From the NCBI RefSeq assembly GCF_021531255.1, contig NZ_JAFBIO010000008.1:1-64000 (forward strand): a stretch of DNA of 64,000 nt, read 5' to 3'. Numbering within the stretch: position 1 is the first letter of the stretch; every line of letters starts with the position of its first letter. This document shows, in pieces, positions 23,609-31,931 of this stretch. The stretch comes from Allofournierella massiliensis. Lineage in GTDB: Bacteria > Bacillota > Clostridia > Oscillospirales > Ruminococcaceae. A program made the position numbers and the translations under genes. Under the pieces are notes generated by a model. The model searched no databases. It saw only the letters and a list, made by a program, of their open reading frames with translations, and was not told the DNA's origin.

Positions 23609-25684
23609 ATGAGCAATATCAACGACTGGGAATCCCTGATGAATGGCGTGTTCGGCAGCGGCGGCCGTTTCCGGTCTTCCGCCTCCGCCCCCAAAGAGGA
23701 GAAAAAGTCTTCCGATGCCGGCAAAACGCCGGCCCCGGCCAAGACCTCTGCCGCCCGGCAGCCCGCCGGGGCGGACCCCATGGAGGCCTTGCGCCAGAAT
23801 GCCCAAAAGCTGGATGACGCCCTGGCCCGGCAGGCCCGGGAGATTGCCGCCATGGGGGACAGCCTGACCCGCCGGATGGAACAGGATGGCCTGCTTGAGC
23901 CCCAGCCTGCCCGGCAGGAAACGCCGGATTCTTCCGGCGAGACTTTCCGGGCTATCCGCCAGGCCCTGGAAGAAAAGGTGCTGGGCCAGCCGGAATTCCT
24001 CAAAAAGCTGGTCATGGCCTTCCGCCGGCCCTTTGTGTCCGGCGCCATGGGCGACATGCCCAAGAACCTGGTGCTGATCTGCGGGCCGGAAGGGACCGGC
24101 CGCCATTACGCCCTGCGATGCCTGGCCTATGAGATGGGAGCCCGGGGCCTTTTGAAGAGCCCGGAAATCGCCTGGATGGAGCTTTCCGCCTACCCGGACC
24201 CCAGTGCCGAAAAGCTGTTTCTGCAGGATCTGTTCGGGGCGCTGAACGCCCCGGGGGAGATCCTGGCCTTTGACGAATACGAACAGTGCCACCCGGCCTT
24301 TTTGCAGCTGCTGGCCCAGCTGGCCCTTACCGGCAGCGCCCCCCTGGACAACCGGTATGTGCTGCAGAAGGGGATGCTGGTGGATGCCGGCACCGCCCTG
24401 GTCCCCAACGCGGTCTCCCGCCTTTCGGCCCGAGGCAAATACCTGGTCTTTTTCAGCCACCAGGGCACCGACCAGCTGGCCAGGGTCCTGGGCGCGGCCT
24501 TTGTGAACGGCCTGGGGGACGTTTGCGCCACCACCGCCTTCCGGGAAGAGGAGCTTTCGGCCCTGGCGGCCCGCCAGCTGAACGAGCTGGCCCAGCGGGT
24601 CAAGGCCCGGCTGGGGCTGACCCTGCAGGCTGGGGAGGACCTGCGGAACGCCGCCGCGGCCCAGGGCACTGCCCGCCAGGGCGCCGAGCCGGTGCTGAGC
24701 TATACCGAACGGCTCTTCAAGGCCCTGAGCCAGTATGTACTGGAACAGGAGCCCCCTGCCGGCGGCACCGTGCGGCTGGAAGTTCGGGAAGGCCGGGTCA
24801 TGGCTTTCTTTGGCGGCCCCCAGGGCGCGGAATCTGATGCCGCCCCGGTAGATCTCTTCTCCCTGCTGCCCGGCGCCTACACCGGCGAGGTGGAGGCGGT
24901 GCGGGCCCAGCTGGATCGGGTGGTGGGCCTGGCCCCGGTGAAGGAGTATGTGCTGGGCCTGGCCGACAATGTGGCCGCCCAGCAGCGCCGCCAGGCTCAG
25001 GGGCTCAAGACCTCCGGGCTGAATATGCATATGATTTTCGCCGGCAACCCGGGTACCGGCAAAACCACCATTGCCCGGCTGGTGGGCAGCTACCTGAAGG
25101 CCATTGGGGCTCTTTCCGGCGGGCAGCTGGTGGAGGTGAGCCGGGCCGACCTGGTGGGCCGCTATGTGGGCCATACCGCCCCGCTCACCAATCAGGTCAT
25201 CCACTCGGCGCTGGGCGGGGTCCTGTTCATCGACGAGGCCTACAGCCTGTATCGGGGCCGGGAGGACAGCTTTGGCCTGGAAGCCATCGATACCCTGGTC
25301 AAGGGGATCGAGGATCACCGGGATGAGCTGGTGGTGATCCTGGCCGGATATACCCGGGAAATGCAGGGCTTTTTGGAAGCCAACAGCGGCCTGGCCAGCC
25401 GATTCCCCAACTTTATCCAGTTCCCCGACTATTCGGCCCAGGAACTGCTCCAGATCACCCATCTGCAGGCCGAGGACAAGGGCTATCGGCTGGAGGAAGG
25501 CTGCGATGAGCCCCTGCGTGAGTATTACGCTCTCCGCCAGGCCCAGGATGCCGCCAAGGCCGGCAACGGCCGCCTGGCCCGCAATACCCTGGAAGCTGCC
25601 ATCCTGAACCAGAGCCGCCGCCTGGCCGGCCAGCCCCAGGCCCCCCTGGACCTTCTGCTGCGGGAGGATTTCGAGCTTTCCTGA
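23609..25684 (+). CDS. Two-domain AAA+ ATPase, CbxX/SpoVK-like, first domain degenerate
   Basis: 691 residues from ATG 23609 (CAGGAGGAAAGCCC upstream). The N-terminal 110 residues are Ala/Pro-rich and disordered. AAA domain 1 (about 120-400) has GPEGTGRH (159-166) where Walker A needs GKT/S, so it has lost the P-loop lysine. It keeps a Walker B-like ILAFDEYE. AAA domain 2 (about 440-690) is intact CbxX/CfxQ type: GNPGTGKTT (about 479), FIDEAYSL, then the arginine-rich NSGLASRFP. SpoVK and CbxX are remodelling ATPases; the client here is unknown. Its own promoter follows a terminator. Confidence 0.85.
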   Translation: MSNINDWESLMNGVFGSGGRFRSSASAPKEEKKSSDAGKTPAPAKTSAARQPAGADPMEALRQNAQKLDDALARQAREIAAMGDSLTRRMEQDGLLEPQPARQETPDSSGETFRAIRQALEEKVLGQPEFLKKLVMAFRRPFVSGAMGDMPKNLVLICGPEGTGRHYALRCLAYEMGARGLLKSPEIAWMELSAYPDPSAEKLFLQDLFGALNAPGEILAFDEYEQCHPAFLQLLAQLALTGSAPLDNRYVLQKGMLVDAGTALVPNAVSRLSARGKYLVFFSHQGTDQLARVLGAAFVNGLGDVCATTAFREEELSALAARQLNELAQRVKARLGLTLQAGEDLRNAAAAQGTARQGAEPVLSYTERLFKALSQYVLEQEPPAGGTVRLEVREGRVMAFFGGPQGAESDAAPVDLFSLLPGAYTGEVEAVRAQLDRVVGLAPVKEYVLGLADNVAAQQRRQAQGLKTSGLNMHMIFAGNPGTGKTTIARLVGSYLKAIGALSGGQLVEVSRADLVGRYVGHTAPLTNQVIHSALGGVLFIDEAYSLYRGREDSFGLEAIDTLVKGIEDHRDELVVILAGYTREMQGFLEANSGLASRFPNFIQFPDYSAQELLQITHLQAEDKGYRLEEGCDEPLREYYALRQAQDAAKAGNGRLARNTLEAAILNQSRRLAGQPQAPLDLLLREDFELS

Positions 25685-25721
25685 AAGGCGCCTGGCAAGT
25701 TGCCCGGCCTCACCCGTCCTA

Positions 25722-25776
25722 TTGTAAACCATTTGAAAATCTGTTTGTTGACCTTTCCGTCTTTGCCCGTTAAGAT
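25722..25776 (+). promoter_or_regulatory. bioY promoter with BirA-like half-sites
   Basis: TTGACC at 25748-25753 and TAAGAT at 25771-25776 (17-bp spacer). TTGTAAACC at 25722-25730 matches one half of the BirA/bio operator; a second copy, TTGTTGACC (25745-25753), is in direct, not inverted, orientation and overlaps the -35. Confidence 0.5.
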
Positions 25777-25837
25777 AGAGATGCGCCCCGGCACGGAGCC
25801 GGGACGCAATCTTTCCGGTGGAAAAGAGGAATCTGTC

Positions 25838-26386
25838 ATGAAACAGCAAACTATATTTTCTCCCCGCAATATGGCCCTGATGGCCCTTTTTACGGCGCTC
25901 ACCTGTGTGCTGGCGCCCCTTTCCCTGCCCATCGGGCCGGTGCCCATCTCCCTCACCAACCTGGTGCTGTACCTGGCGCTGTATCTTCTGGGCACCCGGC
26001 GCACGGCCTTGAGTTTTATCCTGTATATGCTGATCGGGGCGGTGGGCTTGCCTGTTTTTTCCGGCTTTTCCGGCGGGCTTTCCAAACTGGCAGGCCCCAC
26101 CGGCGGCTATATCCTGGGCTTTCTGGTAATGGTACTGGTGGCCGGCCCCTTTGTGGATCGCTCCGGCGGGCATTTTCTGCCGGATTTTGCGGGGATGATC
26201 CTGGGCACAGCCCTGTGCTACGCCCTGGGCACCGCCTGGTTCGTCTACCTGATGGATTGCCCCTTCTGGTATGCCCTGACCGTCTGCGTCTTTCCCTTTA
26301 TCCCCGGTGACCTGGTCAAGATGGTTGCGGCTCACCTGCTGGGCAAAACCCTTCGGGTCAGCCTGCGGCAGGCCCATCTGCTGTAA
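25838..26386 (+). CDS. bioY: BioY, biotin ECF transporter S component
   Basis: 182 residues from ATG 25838 (AAAAGAGGA 8 nt upstream). Six-helix BioY protein with its signatures: an opening MALFTALTCVLAPLSLPIGPVPISLTN, then SGGLSKLAGPTGGYILGF, and a final CVFPFIPGDLVKMVAAHLLG containing the biotin-site region. It captures biotin for the shared ECF energizing module. It is monocistronic. A birA gene for biotin attachment is at 55.3 kb. Biotin synthesis genes are not seen, so uptake may be the source. Confidence 0.95.
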   Translation: MKQQTIFSPRNMALMALFTALTCVLAPLSLPIGPVPISLTNLVLYLALYLLGTRRTALSFILYMLIGAVGLPVFSGFSGGLSKLAGPTGGYILGFLVMVLVAGPFVDRSGGHFLPDFAGMILGTALCYALGTAWFVYLMDCPFWYALTVCVFPFIPGDLVKMVAAHLLGKTLRVSLRQAHLL

Positions 26387-26401
26387 ATTCCATACAAACG
26401 C

Positions 26402-26438
26402 AAAAGCCGCCCCCTCCGTGCAGAGGGGGCGGCTTTTT
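26402..26438. terminator. Bidirectional terminator between bioY and the SseB-family gene
   Basis: 15-bp stem, 6-nt loop, with a T-run on the plus strand and AAAA upstream, giving T's on the minus strand. Confidence 0.9.
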
Positions 26439-27347
26439 TCAGTTCTGTTCCGATTCGCTCTTCGCCTGGTCGGCGGGGGCAAAGGCCGGGTCCGGCCCTT
26501 CCATCTTCAGGCCAAAACGCGTGGCCAGGGGCTCCAGCTGCTTTTTGGGCAGGGCCAAGGCAAAGCCCGCCGGGTTGATCAGGCAGCTTTCCGCATCCTT
26601 CAGGATGTAATTGTGCAGCCGGGTAAAAGCCACCCGCATGGCTGCCATCCTGCGGCCCTGGGCGTATTTCTGCAGCTCGGCAATATCGGTGAATACCGGC
26701 ATGAGCACCTGTCCCTTTTTATTTTTCACAAAGGGGAACCGGCATTTGGCCAGGGGAATTTTGGCCAGGTTCTCCCCCGCCTCCTGCCCTTCCGGGGGCA
26801 GAACTGCCAGGAACAGGCTGCTCTTGACCAGGTTGGCCGAAAACTCCTCCTCGGCCAGGCGCAGCTCTTCCGGGTCCTGTTTTTCCCGGGGCAGCCGGGC
26901 CGCCTGGCAGAAAAAGATGCCGGTAAGCTGAAGCAGGGGGTTATACATGCCGCCCCCGGTAAGCTTCTGGGTAAAACCGGCAGGCAGGATGTCCGACACA
27001 TAGCATTCCTGCCCTTCCTCCATCTCCCTGCCCCGGAAACAGACCACGTCCACATCCAGGGTGGGCAGCGAAGCCAGAAAACGGCGCACCTCGCTCACCG
27101 CGCGGCCCTGCACCCCCGGCACCGGCCGGGTATGCAGGGGAACGGGAAGCAGCGGGCCCGCCTTATCCTGCCAGGCTGCGCAGAATTCCTTGGCCTGAGC
27201 TTCATCCTCAAACAAAAACACCTGGTCATTCACCGTTTTTTCGCTGCACTGCACATAGGGCATGTTGGTACAGCCCGAGCGAATGGCATAGGCCTCGTCC
27301 AAACTGAAAATTCTCTTGCTGAGCTCCATATTTTCCTGCTGGGACAT
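26439..27347 (-). CDS. SseB family protein
   Basis: 302 residues, soluble. The SseB N-terminal-type domain occupies the second half: CRFPFVKNKKGQVLMPVFTDIAELQKYAQGRRMAAM, then SCLINPAGFALALPKKQLEPL. The first half looks like a diverged second copy of the same fold (FLFEDEAQAKEFCAAW...LLPVPLHTRP), so it may be a tandem SseB. SseB-type proteins are poorly characterised. It is last in the ychF-mtnN-GT2 cluster, 42 bp after the glycosyltransferase gene. Confidence 0.7.
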   Translation of the reverse strand: MSQQENMELSKRIFSLDEAYAIRSGCTNMPYVQCSEKTVNDQVFLFEDEAQAKEFCAAWQDKAGPLLPVPLHTRPVPGVQGRAVSEVRRFLASLPTLDVDVVCFRGREMEEGQECYVSDILPAGFTQKLTGGGMYNPLLQLTGIFFCQAARLPREKQDPEELRLAEEEFSANLVKSSLFLAVLPPEGQEAGENLAKIPLAKCRFPFVKNKKGQVLMPVFTDIAELQKYAQGRRMAAMRVAFTRLHNYILKDAESCLINPAGFALALPKKQLEPLATRFGLKMEGPDPAFAPADQAKSESEQN

Positions 27348-27389
27348 GATCGTTTTTCCTCGCTTTTATTTGTCTGGCTTTGCCGGCTG

Positions 27390-28199
27390 TTACTGGCGGT
27401 CCTTGTATTTTTTCAGGCTGGCCCAAGCCTTCGGGAATTTCTTTTTCACGGCCCCCCGTATTGCCAGGGGCAGCCGTTTTTTCAAGACACCCAGGTAGGC
27501 AGCGCCTGTAGGCCAGTGCCCGCAACTTGTGGCTATCACCGGCGTGGTTTTCCGATATCTGCCGGCCAGCTTTGCCATGGTGCAGAAATAGTTCAGATCG
27601 GTGGTCTGGCCGCCCTTCTCCGCGCCGCCCCAATGGTGCTGTACCGACGCATGGAAGATTCCCACCCGGTACCCCATCTGGCTCAGGTGCAGGCTCAATT
27701 CCACCCCATAGGCATGCCAGGTGCGGCCCAGGTCCGCAAAGCGGGCCTGCTGCCACAGGGCCCGGGGCAGTACCAGAATGCACTCGTCCACCGTCATGCA
27801 GGGGATCACCCGGGGGCCGGTGAATTCCTGGCCCATGGCGATATAATTTTTACCGCCCTCCTGGCCGCCCGCGGCCCCCAACAGGCCATATCCCTGCTCG
27901 CCAAAGGCCTGTTCACATTCCTGCCGCAGACATGCCAGGGTATCCGGCCGGCAGAATTCCATATCCTGGTGCGCAATCACCAGATACCTCCCCCGGGCGC
28001 GGCTGCAGGCCTCGTTCAGCGCCGCCGATGCCCGGTCAAATTTTTCGGTGCGGGTATCCAGCAGCACCTGTTCATATTCCACACCCTGCTGCCGGCTCAG
28101 GGAAGGCAGCAGATCTCTTTCCAGGATTTCCGGCTTATTGTAAACGCATACCACCGAAAAGACCGGAGCCTGCGGGGATGCTTGCTCTTCCTTTGACAT
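27390..28199 (-). CDS. Family 2 glycosyltransferase
   Basis: 269 residues with a GT-A fold. The opening FSVVCVYNKPEILERDLLPSL is the nucleotide-sugar-binding start. RGRYLVIAHQDMEF supplies the D-x-D-like motif (QDM), and WHAYGVELSLHLSQMGYRV corresponds to the acceptor and catalytic ED region. It has no membrane helix, so it is cytoplasmic or peripheral. Sugar and acceptor are unknown. It sits between mtnN (24 bp) and the SseB gene (42 bp), an odd setting for a surface-polysaccharide enzyme. A strongly basic tail ends the protein. Confidence 0.8.
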   Translation of the reverse strand: MSKEEQASPQAPVFSVVCVYNKPEILERDLLPSLSRQQGVEYEQVLLDTRTEKFDRASAALNEACSRARGRYLVIAHQDMEFCRPDTLACLRQECEQAFGEQGYGLLGAAGGQEGGKNYIAMGQEFTGPRVIPCMTVDECILVLPRALWQQARFADLGRTWHAYGVELSLHLSQMGYRVGIFHASVQHHWGGAEKGGQTTDLNYFCTMAKLAGRYRKTTPVIATSCGHWPTGAAYLGVLKKRLPLAIRGAVKKKFPKAWASLKKYKDRQ

Positions 28200-28223
28200 T
28201 TGCTTCCTTCCTTTTGCCCGGTC

Positions 28224-28910
28224 TTACAGCCGGCGCAGCATTCCGGCCACAATGGCGGTGGCGGTGGTCACATACTCGGCAATGCTGAACTTCTTCACCA
28301 CCAGCAGTTCGTGCCCCGCCTCGTCGGCGTTGTCGCTCATGGCCCGCAGCACCACGCAGGGCACCCCATTCTTGGCGGCGATCTGGCTCACGGCAGCACC
28401 TTCCATCTCCACACAGTCGGGGGCGCACTTGGCGGCAATGGCCTTTTTGGTGTCGGCATCCCCCACAAAGGTATCGCCGGTGGCAATTTTGCCCACCAGG
28501 CAGCGAACCCCTTCTTCCTGGCAGGCCGCCCGGGCCGCCTCGATCATGGCCTCATCCCCCGGGTACTCCTTCAGGAAGGGGGCGCTCTGGCAGATCATGC
28601 TGTCCTCTGCATCGTGGTACACCACCGTTTTGCCGATGACCACATCCCCAATGCCGATCTTGTCGGTCATATTGCCGGCAATGCCGGAAAAGATGATGCG
28701 GCCTGCCCCGTACCGGGTAATGAGCACCTGGGTGGTGGCGGCGGCGTTGGCCTTGCCCATACCGGCGCAGCAGACCACCGCCTCCTTGTCATCCAGGAAG
28801 CCCCGGTGGTATTCCACCCCGCCGTAGCTTTCCTCGCTCACATCCCGCAGCTTCTGGCAGAGCTGCTCCACCTCGTCGGGCATGGCTCCCATGATGCCGA
28901 AAATTTCCAT
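28224..28910 (-). CDS. mtnN: 5'-methylthioadenosine/S-adenosylhomocysteine nucleosidase
   Basis: 228 residues, complete. Signatures are FGIMGAMPDEVEQL (catalytic Glu at about 13), IIFSGIAGN, VEMEGAAVSQIA and RAMSDNAD (catalytic Asp). It hydrolyses SAH and MTA to adenine and S-ribosylhomocysteine or methylthioribose, supporting SAM recycling and AI-2 precursor supply. It lies 11 bp after ychF in a four-gene minus-strand run. Confidence 0.95.
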   Translation of the reverse strand: MEIFGIMGAMPDEVEQLCQKLRDVSEESYGGVEYHRGFLDDKEAVVCCAGMGKANAAATTQVLITRYGAGRIIFSGIAGNMTDKIGIGDVVIGKTVVYHDAEDSMICQSAPFLKEYPGDEAMIEAARAACQEEGVRCLVGKIATGDTFVGDADTKKAIAAKCAPDCVEMEGAAVSQIAAKNGVPCVVLRAMSDNADEAGHELLVVKKFSIAEYVTTATAIVAGMLRRL

Positions 28911-28921
28911 CTTTTTCTCCT

Positions 28922-30052
28922 TTATACGTTGAACAGGAACTCGATGATGTCCCCGTCTCTCACCACATAGTCCTTGCCCTCGGTGCGCTGCAAGCCCTTT
29001 TCCTTCACCGTCTGCATGCTGAAACCGCAGGCCGCCAGGTCCTCATAGCTCACCACCTGGGCCCGGATAAAGCCCCGCTCAAAGTCCGAGTGAATCTTGC
29101 CCGCCGCCTGGGGGGCCTTGGTACCCTTGCGGATGGTCCAGGCACGGCACTCCTTCTTGCCGTCGGTCAAAAAGCTGATCAGGCCCAGCAGTTCATAGCT
29201 GGCAGTGATCAGATTATCCAGGCCGGTGGCCTCAATGCCCATCTCAGCCAGGAACTCTTTCTTCTCCTCGGGGGTGTAGTCGGCGATATCCTCCTCGGTC
29301 TTGGCACAGATGGGGATCACCTGGGCGCCCTCGATCCGGGCCCGCTCCACCACCACCGGGTAGTGACGGTTGTGCTCGATGCCCTCCATCAGGTCGTCCT
29401 CGCTCATGTTGGCGGCATAGATCACCGGCTTATCGCTGAGCAGTCCCATCTCCCGGAACGCCGCGGCCTGGGCTTCATCCCCTTCGGTGCGGGGGAAGGT
29501 GCGGGCGCTCTTGCCCTGGCCCAGGTGATCGGCCAGTTCTTCCAGCCAGGCTGCTTCGGCCCCGGCGGCCTTGTTGCCGGTCTTGGCGGCCTTGGCCATC
29601 TTGCCGGCACGGTTCTGCACCACTTCCAGGTCGCTGAGGATCAGCTCATAGTCGATGGCGTCGATATCGGCGGCGGGGTCCACCTTTTCCGGCTTGTTCA
29701 CATCCTCCACCACATGGACGATATTGTCATCGTCAAAGCAGCGCACCACATGGACGATGGCGTCGCAGTTGCGGATATTGCCCAAAAAGCGGTTGCCCAG
29801 ACCTGCGCCCTGGCTGGCCCCCTTTACCAGGCCGGCGATATCCACAAATTCCACAATGGCGGGCGTTTTCTTGTCGGTATCCCAAATCTCGGCCAGCTTG
29901 TCCAGCCGGGGGTCGGGCACCGCCACCACACCGGTGTTGGGCTCGATGGTGCAGAAGGGATAGTTGGCCGCCTGGGCGTGCTTGGCGCTGGTGATGGCGT
30001 TGAACAGGGTGCTTTTGCCCACGTTGGGCAGCCCCACGATACCTAATTTCAT
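28922..30052 (-). CDS. ychF: Redox-regulated ATPase YchF (OBG-like)
   Basis: 376 residues, slightly longer than the usual 363-366. P-loop GLPNVGKST, switch/G motifs NYPFCTIEPN and DIAGLVKGASQGAGLGN, an ATP-specific replacement of the NKxD motif (YAANMSE), a coiled coil and a C-terminal TGS domain (FIRAQVVSYEDL, then VRDGDIIEFLFNV). It is a ribosome-associated P-loop NTPase that prefers ATP. It has a clear minus-strand promoter at 30170-30142 and a leader of about 80 nt. It heads the ychF-mtnN-GT2-SseB group. Confidence 0.96.
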   Translation of the reverse strand: MKLGIVGLPNVGKSTLFNAITSAKHAQAANYPFCTIEPNTGVVAVPDPRLDKLAEIWDTDKKTPAIVEFVDIAGLVKGASQGAGLGNRFLGNIRNCDAIVHVVRCFDDDNIVHVVEDVNKPEKVDPAADIDAIDYELILSDLEVVQNRAGKMAKAAKTGNKAAGAEAAWLEELADHLGQGKSARTFPRTEGDEAQAAAFREMGLLSDKPVIYAANMSEDDLMEGIEHNRHYPVVVERARIEGAQVIPICAKTEEDIADYTPEEKKEFLAEMGIEATGLDNLITASYELLGLISFLTDGKKECRAWTIRKGTKAPQAAGKIHSDFERGFIRAQVVSYEDLAACGFSMQTVKEKGLQRTEGKDYVVRDGDIIEFLFNV

Positions 30053-30141
30053 GCTCTGCTTCTCCTCTTTCCTGCTATACTGCCCCAGAAGGGCGGAGCG
30101 GGCAGCGCCTTGCCGCCCGCCGTTTTCGCATATATAACTGT

Positions 30142-30170
30142 ATTATACAGGAGAGTGCTTTTCTGCGCAA
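30142..30170 (-). promoter_or_regulatory. Sigma-A promoter for ychF
   Basis: On the minus strand: TTGCGC (30170-30165), 17-bp spacer, TATAAT (30147-30142). Confidence 0.8.
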
Positions 30171-30299
30171 GGGAGAGGGCCTTGGCCCGTTCTTTTCCTG
30201 CTTTTTTGTCCTGCGTCGTGCCCATTCTGTAAGAAACGCCCCTCTTTGCCGTATTATAGGACAGAAAGCGCTTTTGATTCTGAAAAAAGGAGCAGGCCA

Positions 30300-30839
30300 A
30301 TGGAACTATACAAGGATGAAGCCTCCTTTGTCCGGGCTCTGCAGGCCCGGGAGCCCCGGGCTGCCGAGGCTCTGCTGCGGGAATACGGCGGGCTGTTCAA
30401 AAGCATCGCCCTTCGCTGGGCCCCCGGGCTGGATTGGGAGGATATCGTGGCGGACACGGTGCTGGCCATCTGGCAGAACGCTGACCGGTTCGACCCTGCC
30501 GGCAGTTTCCGGGCATGGGCCGGGGCGGTGGCCCGCTACCGGGCCATCGACGCGGTACGGGCTGCCGCCCGGGAGACCCCCGCCGGCCAGCACACCGAGC
30601 TGGAAGCGCTGGGCGCTGCCGGCCCGGATGAGTATTTCCGCACCCAGCTGGAAGACCTGTTCCGGGGCTTATCCCCGGAGGACCGAAATCGTCTTTTGGA
30701 ACGCTATTTTTACGGCTACTCCCCCCGCCAGCTGGCAAGGCGGCTCAGCCTGAGCGAGAACGCCCTGAACACCCGGGTGAGCCGGGCCAAAAAGCGGCTG
30801 GCCGCATTGAGGAAAGGAGAAGGCACCCATGAAGAATGA
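30300..30839 (+). CDS. ECF-type sigma-70 factor (second)
   Basis: 179 residues from ATG 30300 (AAAAAAGGAG upstream; an in-frame ATG at 30246 has no ribosome site). Region 2 is LLREYGGLFKSIALRWAPGLDWEDIVADTVLAIWQNADRF; region 4 is LSPEDRNRLLERYFYGYSPRQLARRLSLSENALNTRVSRAKKRL. Its 3' end overlaps the next gene by 11 bp. TATTAT at 30252 may be its -10. Paired with a probable anti-sigma, it is the second such module in 11 kb. Confidence 0.92.
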   Translation: MELYKDEASFVRALQAREPRAAEALLREYGGLFKSIALRWAPGLDWEDIVADTVLAIWQNADRFDPAGSFRAWAGAVARYRAIDAVRAAARETPAGQHTELEALGAAGPDEYFRTQLEDLFRGLSPEDRNRLLERYFYGYSPRQLARRLSLSENALNTRVSRAKKRLAALRKGEGTHEE

Positions 30840-31851
30840 ATATGATGCCCTGAACAAGGCCTGGATGGACCTGGACGGTCTGGATGACGCCCCCCTGTCT
30901 TCGGCGGAGCTTGGCGCCTTGAAAAAGCGGCTGGGCCGGGAAGGTATGCCTTTCCCCACCCGGGCACCGGGGCGGGGCATGCTGGCGCTGGGTCTTGCTG
31001 CCGTCCTGACCGCCGGCCTTTTCACCGCAGGCGCGGCGGGCCGGCTGGATTGGGGCCAGGCCCTTACCCAGGCCCTGGGCATGGACCAGGCCCGGGCCGA
31101 GAAACTGGGCCTGCCGGGGGAGAGCCTGGGCCTCACCGAGACGGTCGGCTCCTCCTCCATCACTCTGGAAGGGGTGATTGGCTCCGGCCAGGCCTACTAT
31201 TTCCCCTTCACGGTCACCGGCCCGGAAGGCAGCGTGCTGGGCAGCCCGGAGGGCTGCTCCTTCGACCATGCCTATGTGCTGTTTGAGGGCAGCGGCAGTT
31301 CGGCCTGCACCCTCCGGATGCTGGAGGACCCGGACCCCACGGACAACCGGCTCTCCTTCCTGCTGGAAGCGGTCACCGACCAGGACGCCGGCGGCCAAAA
31401 AGCGACCCTGTACCTTAAAAATCTCTTCGCTTATCCCACCGAAACGGACCGATACCATGACGAGGACGCCCAGGTGCCGGGCAGCTTTGAATTCACCTTC
31501 CGGCTGCCCCAGTCCGAAGCCGGCACCCTGCTGTTTGAGTCGAAAGAAGGGCTGGACCTGGGGCTGGCCGCCCCTCTTGGCCGGCTTTGGCTCTCTCCCC
31601 TTTGCCTGGAACTGGAACTGACCGGCCAGGCCGATCCTTCCCGCAGTCTGCTGGACGGGATCGAGCTCACCCTCCTTTTTGAGGACGGAACCCACCGGCA
31701 GGTGGTGGGTGAGGGTGTATCCGGCGAAGATTCCGCCAAGCTGTACGGCGCCGAAAGCTGGATTCTCTGCTCCTTTGCCCAGCTGGTGGATACCGACACC
31801 CTGAGCGGGGTGGAACTGAACGGTCAGATCTTCTCTCTGGAAGGCACCTGA
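30829..31851 (+). CDS. Membrane protein paired with ECF sigma, probable anti-sigma (DUF4179-like)
   Basis: 340 residues. A cytoplasmic N-terminus of about 50 residues leads to one membrane helix (about 51-69, MLALGLAAVLTAGLFTAGAAG) and an extracytoplasmic beta-rich domain (SSSITLEGVIGSGQAYYFPFTV...). Overall design matches the 20.3-kb protein but is shorter and divergent. Translationally coupled to its sigma factor by overlapping frames. The anti-sigma role is inferred from context, not from a catalytic or zinc motif. It is followed by a strong bidirectional terminator. Confidence 0.7.
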   Translation: MKNEYDALNKAWMDLDGLDDAPLSSAELGALKKRLGREGMPFPTRAPGRGMLALGLAAVLTAGLFTAGAAGRLDWGQALTQALGMDQARAEKLGLPGESLGLTETVGSSSITLEGVIGSGQAYYFPFTVTGPEGSVLGSPEGCSFDHAYVLFEGSGSSACTLRMLEDPDPTDNRLSFLLEAVTDQDAGGQKATLYLKNLFAYPTETDRYHDEDAQVPGSFEFTFRLPQSEAGTLLFESKEGLDLGLAAPLGRLWLSPLCLELELTGQADPSRSLLDGIELTLLFEDGTHRQVVGEGVSGEDSAKLYGAESWILCSFAQLVDTDTLSGVELNGQIFSLEGT

Positions 31852-31877
31852 CCCCCTTTGCATCGGCACTTACGCAA

Positions 31878-31910
31878 GAGAGGCGCAGCCCTTTTGGGGC
31901 TGCGCCTCTC
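31878..31910. terminator. Bidirectional terminator between the sigma operon and chromate genes
   Basis: 14-bp stem (GAGAGGCGCAGCCC and complement), 4-nt loop, then TATTTTT on the plus strand. Confidence 0.92.
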
Positions 31911-31931
31911 TATTTTTACCGCAAAAAGCCT

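Noticed and set aside
23504-26482. Open frame of about 990 codons on the minus strand opposite the AAA+ and bioY genes
   Set aside because: It is the antisense of clear plus-strand genes in GC-rich DNA, has no recognisable motifs and crosses terminators.
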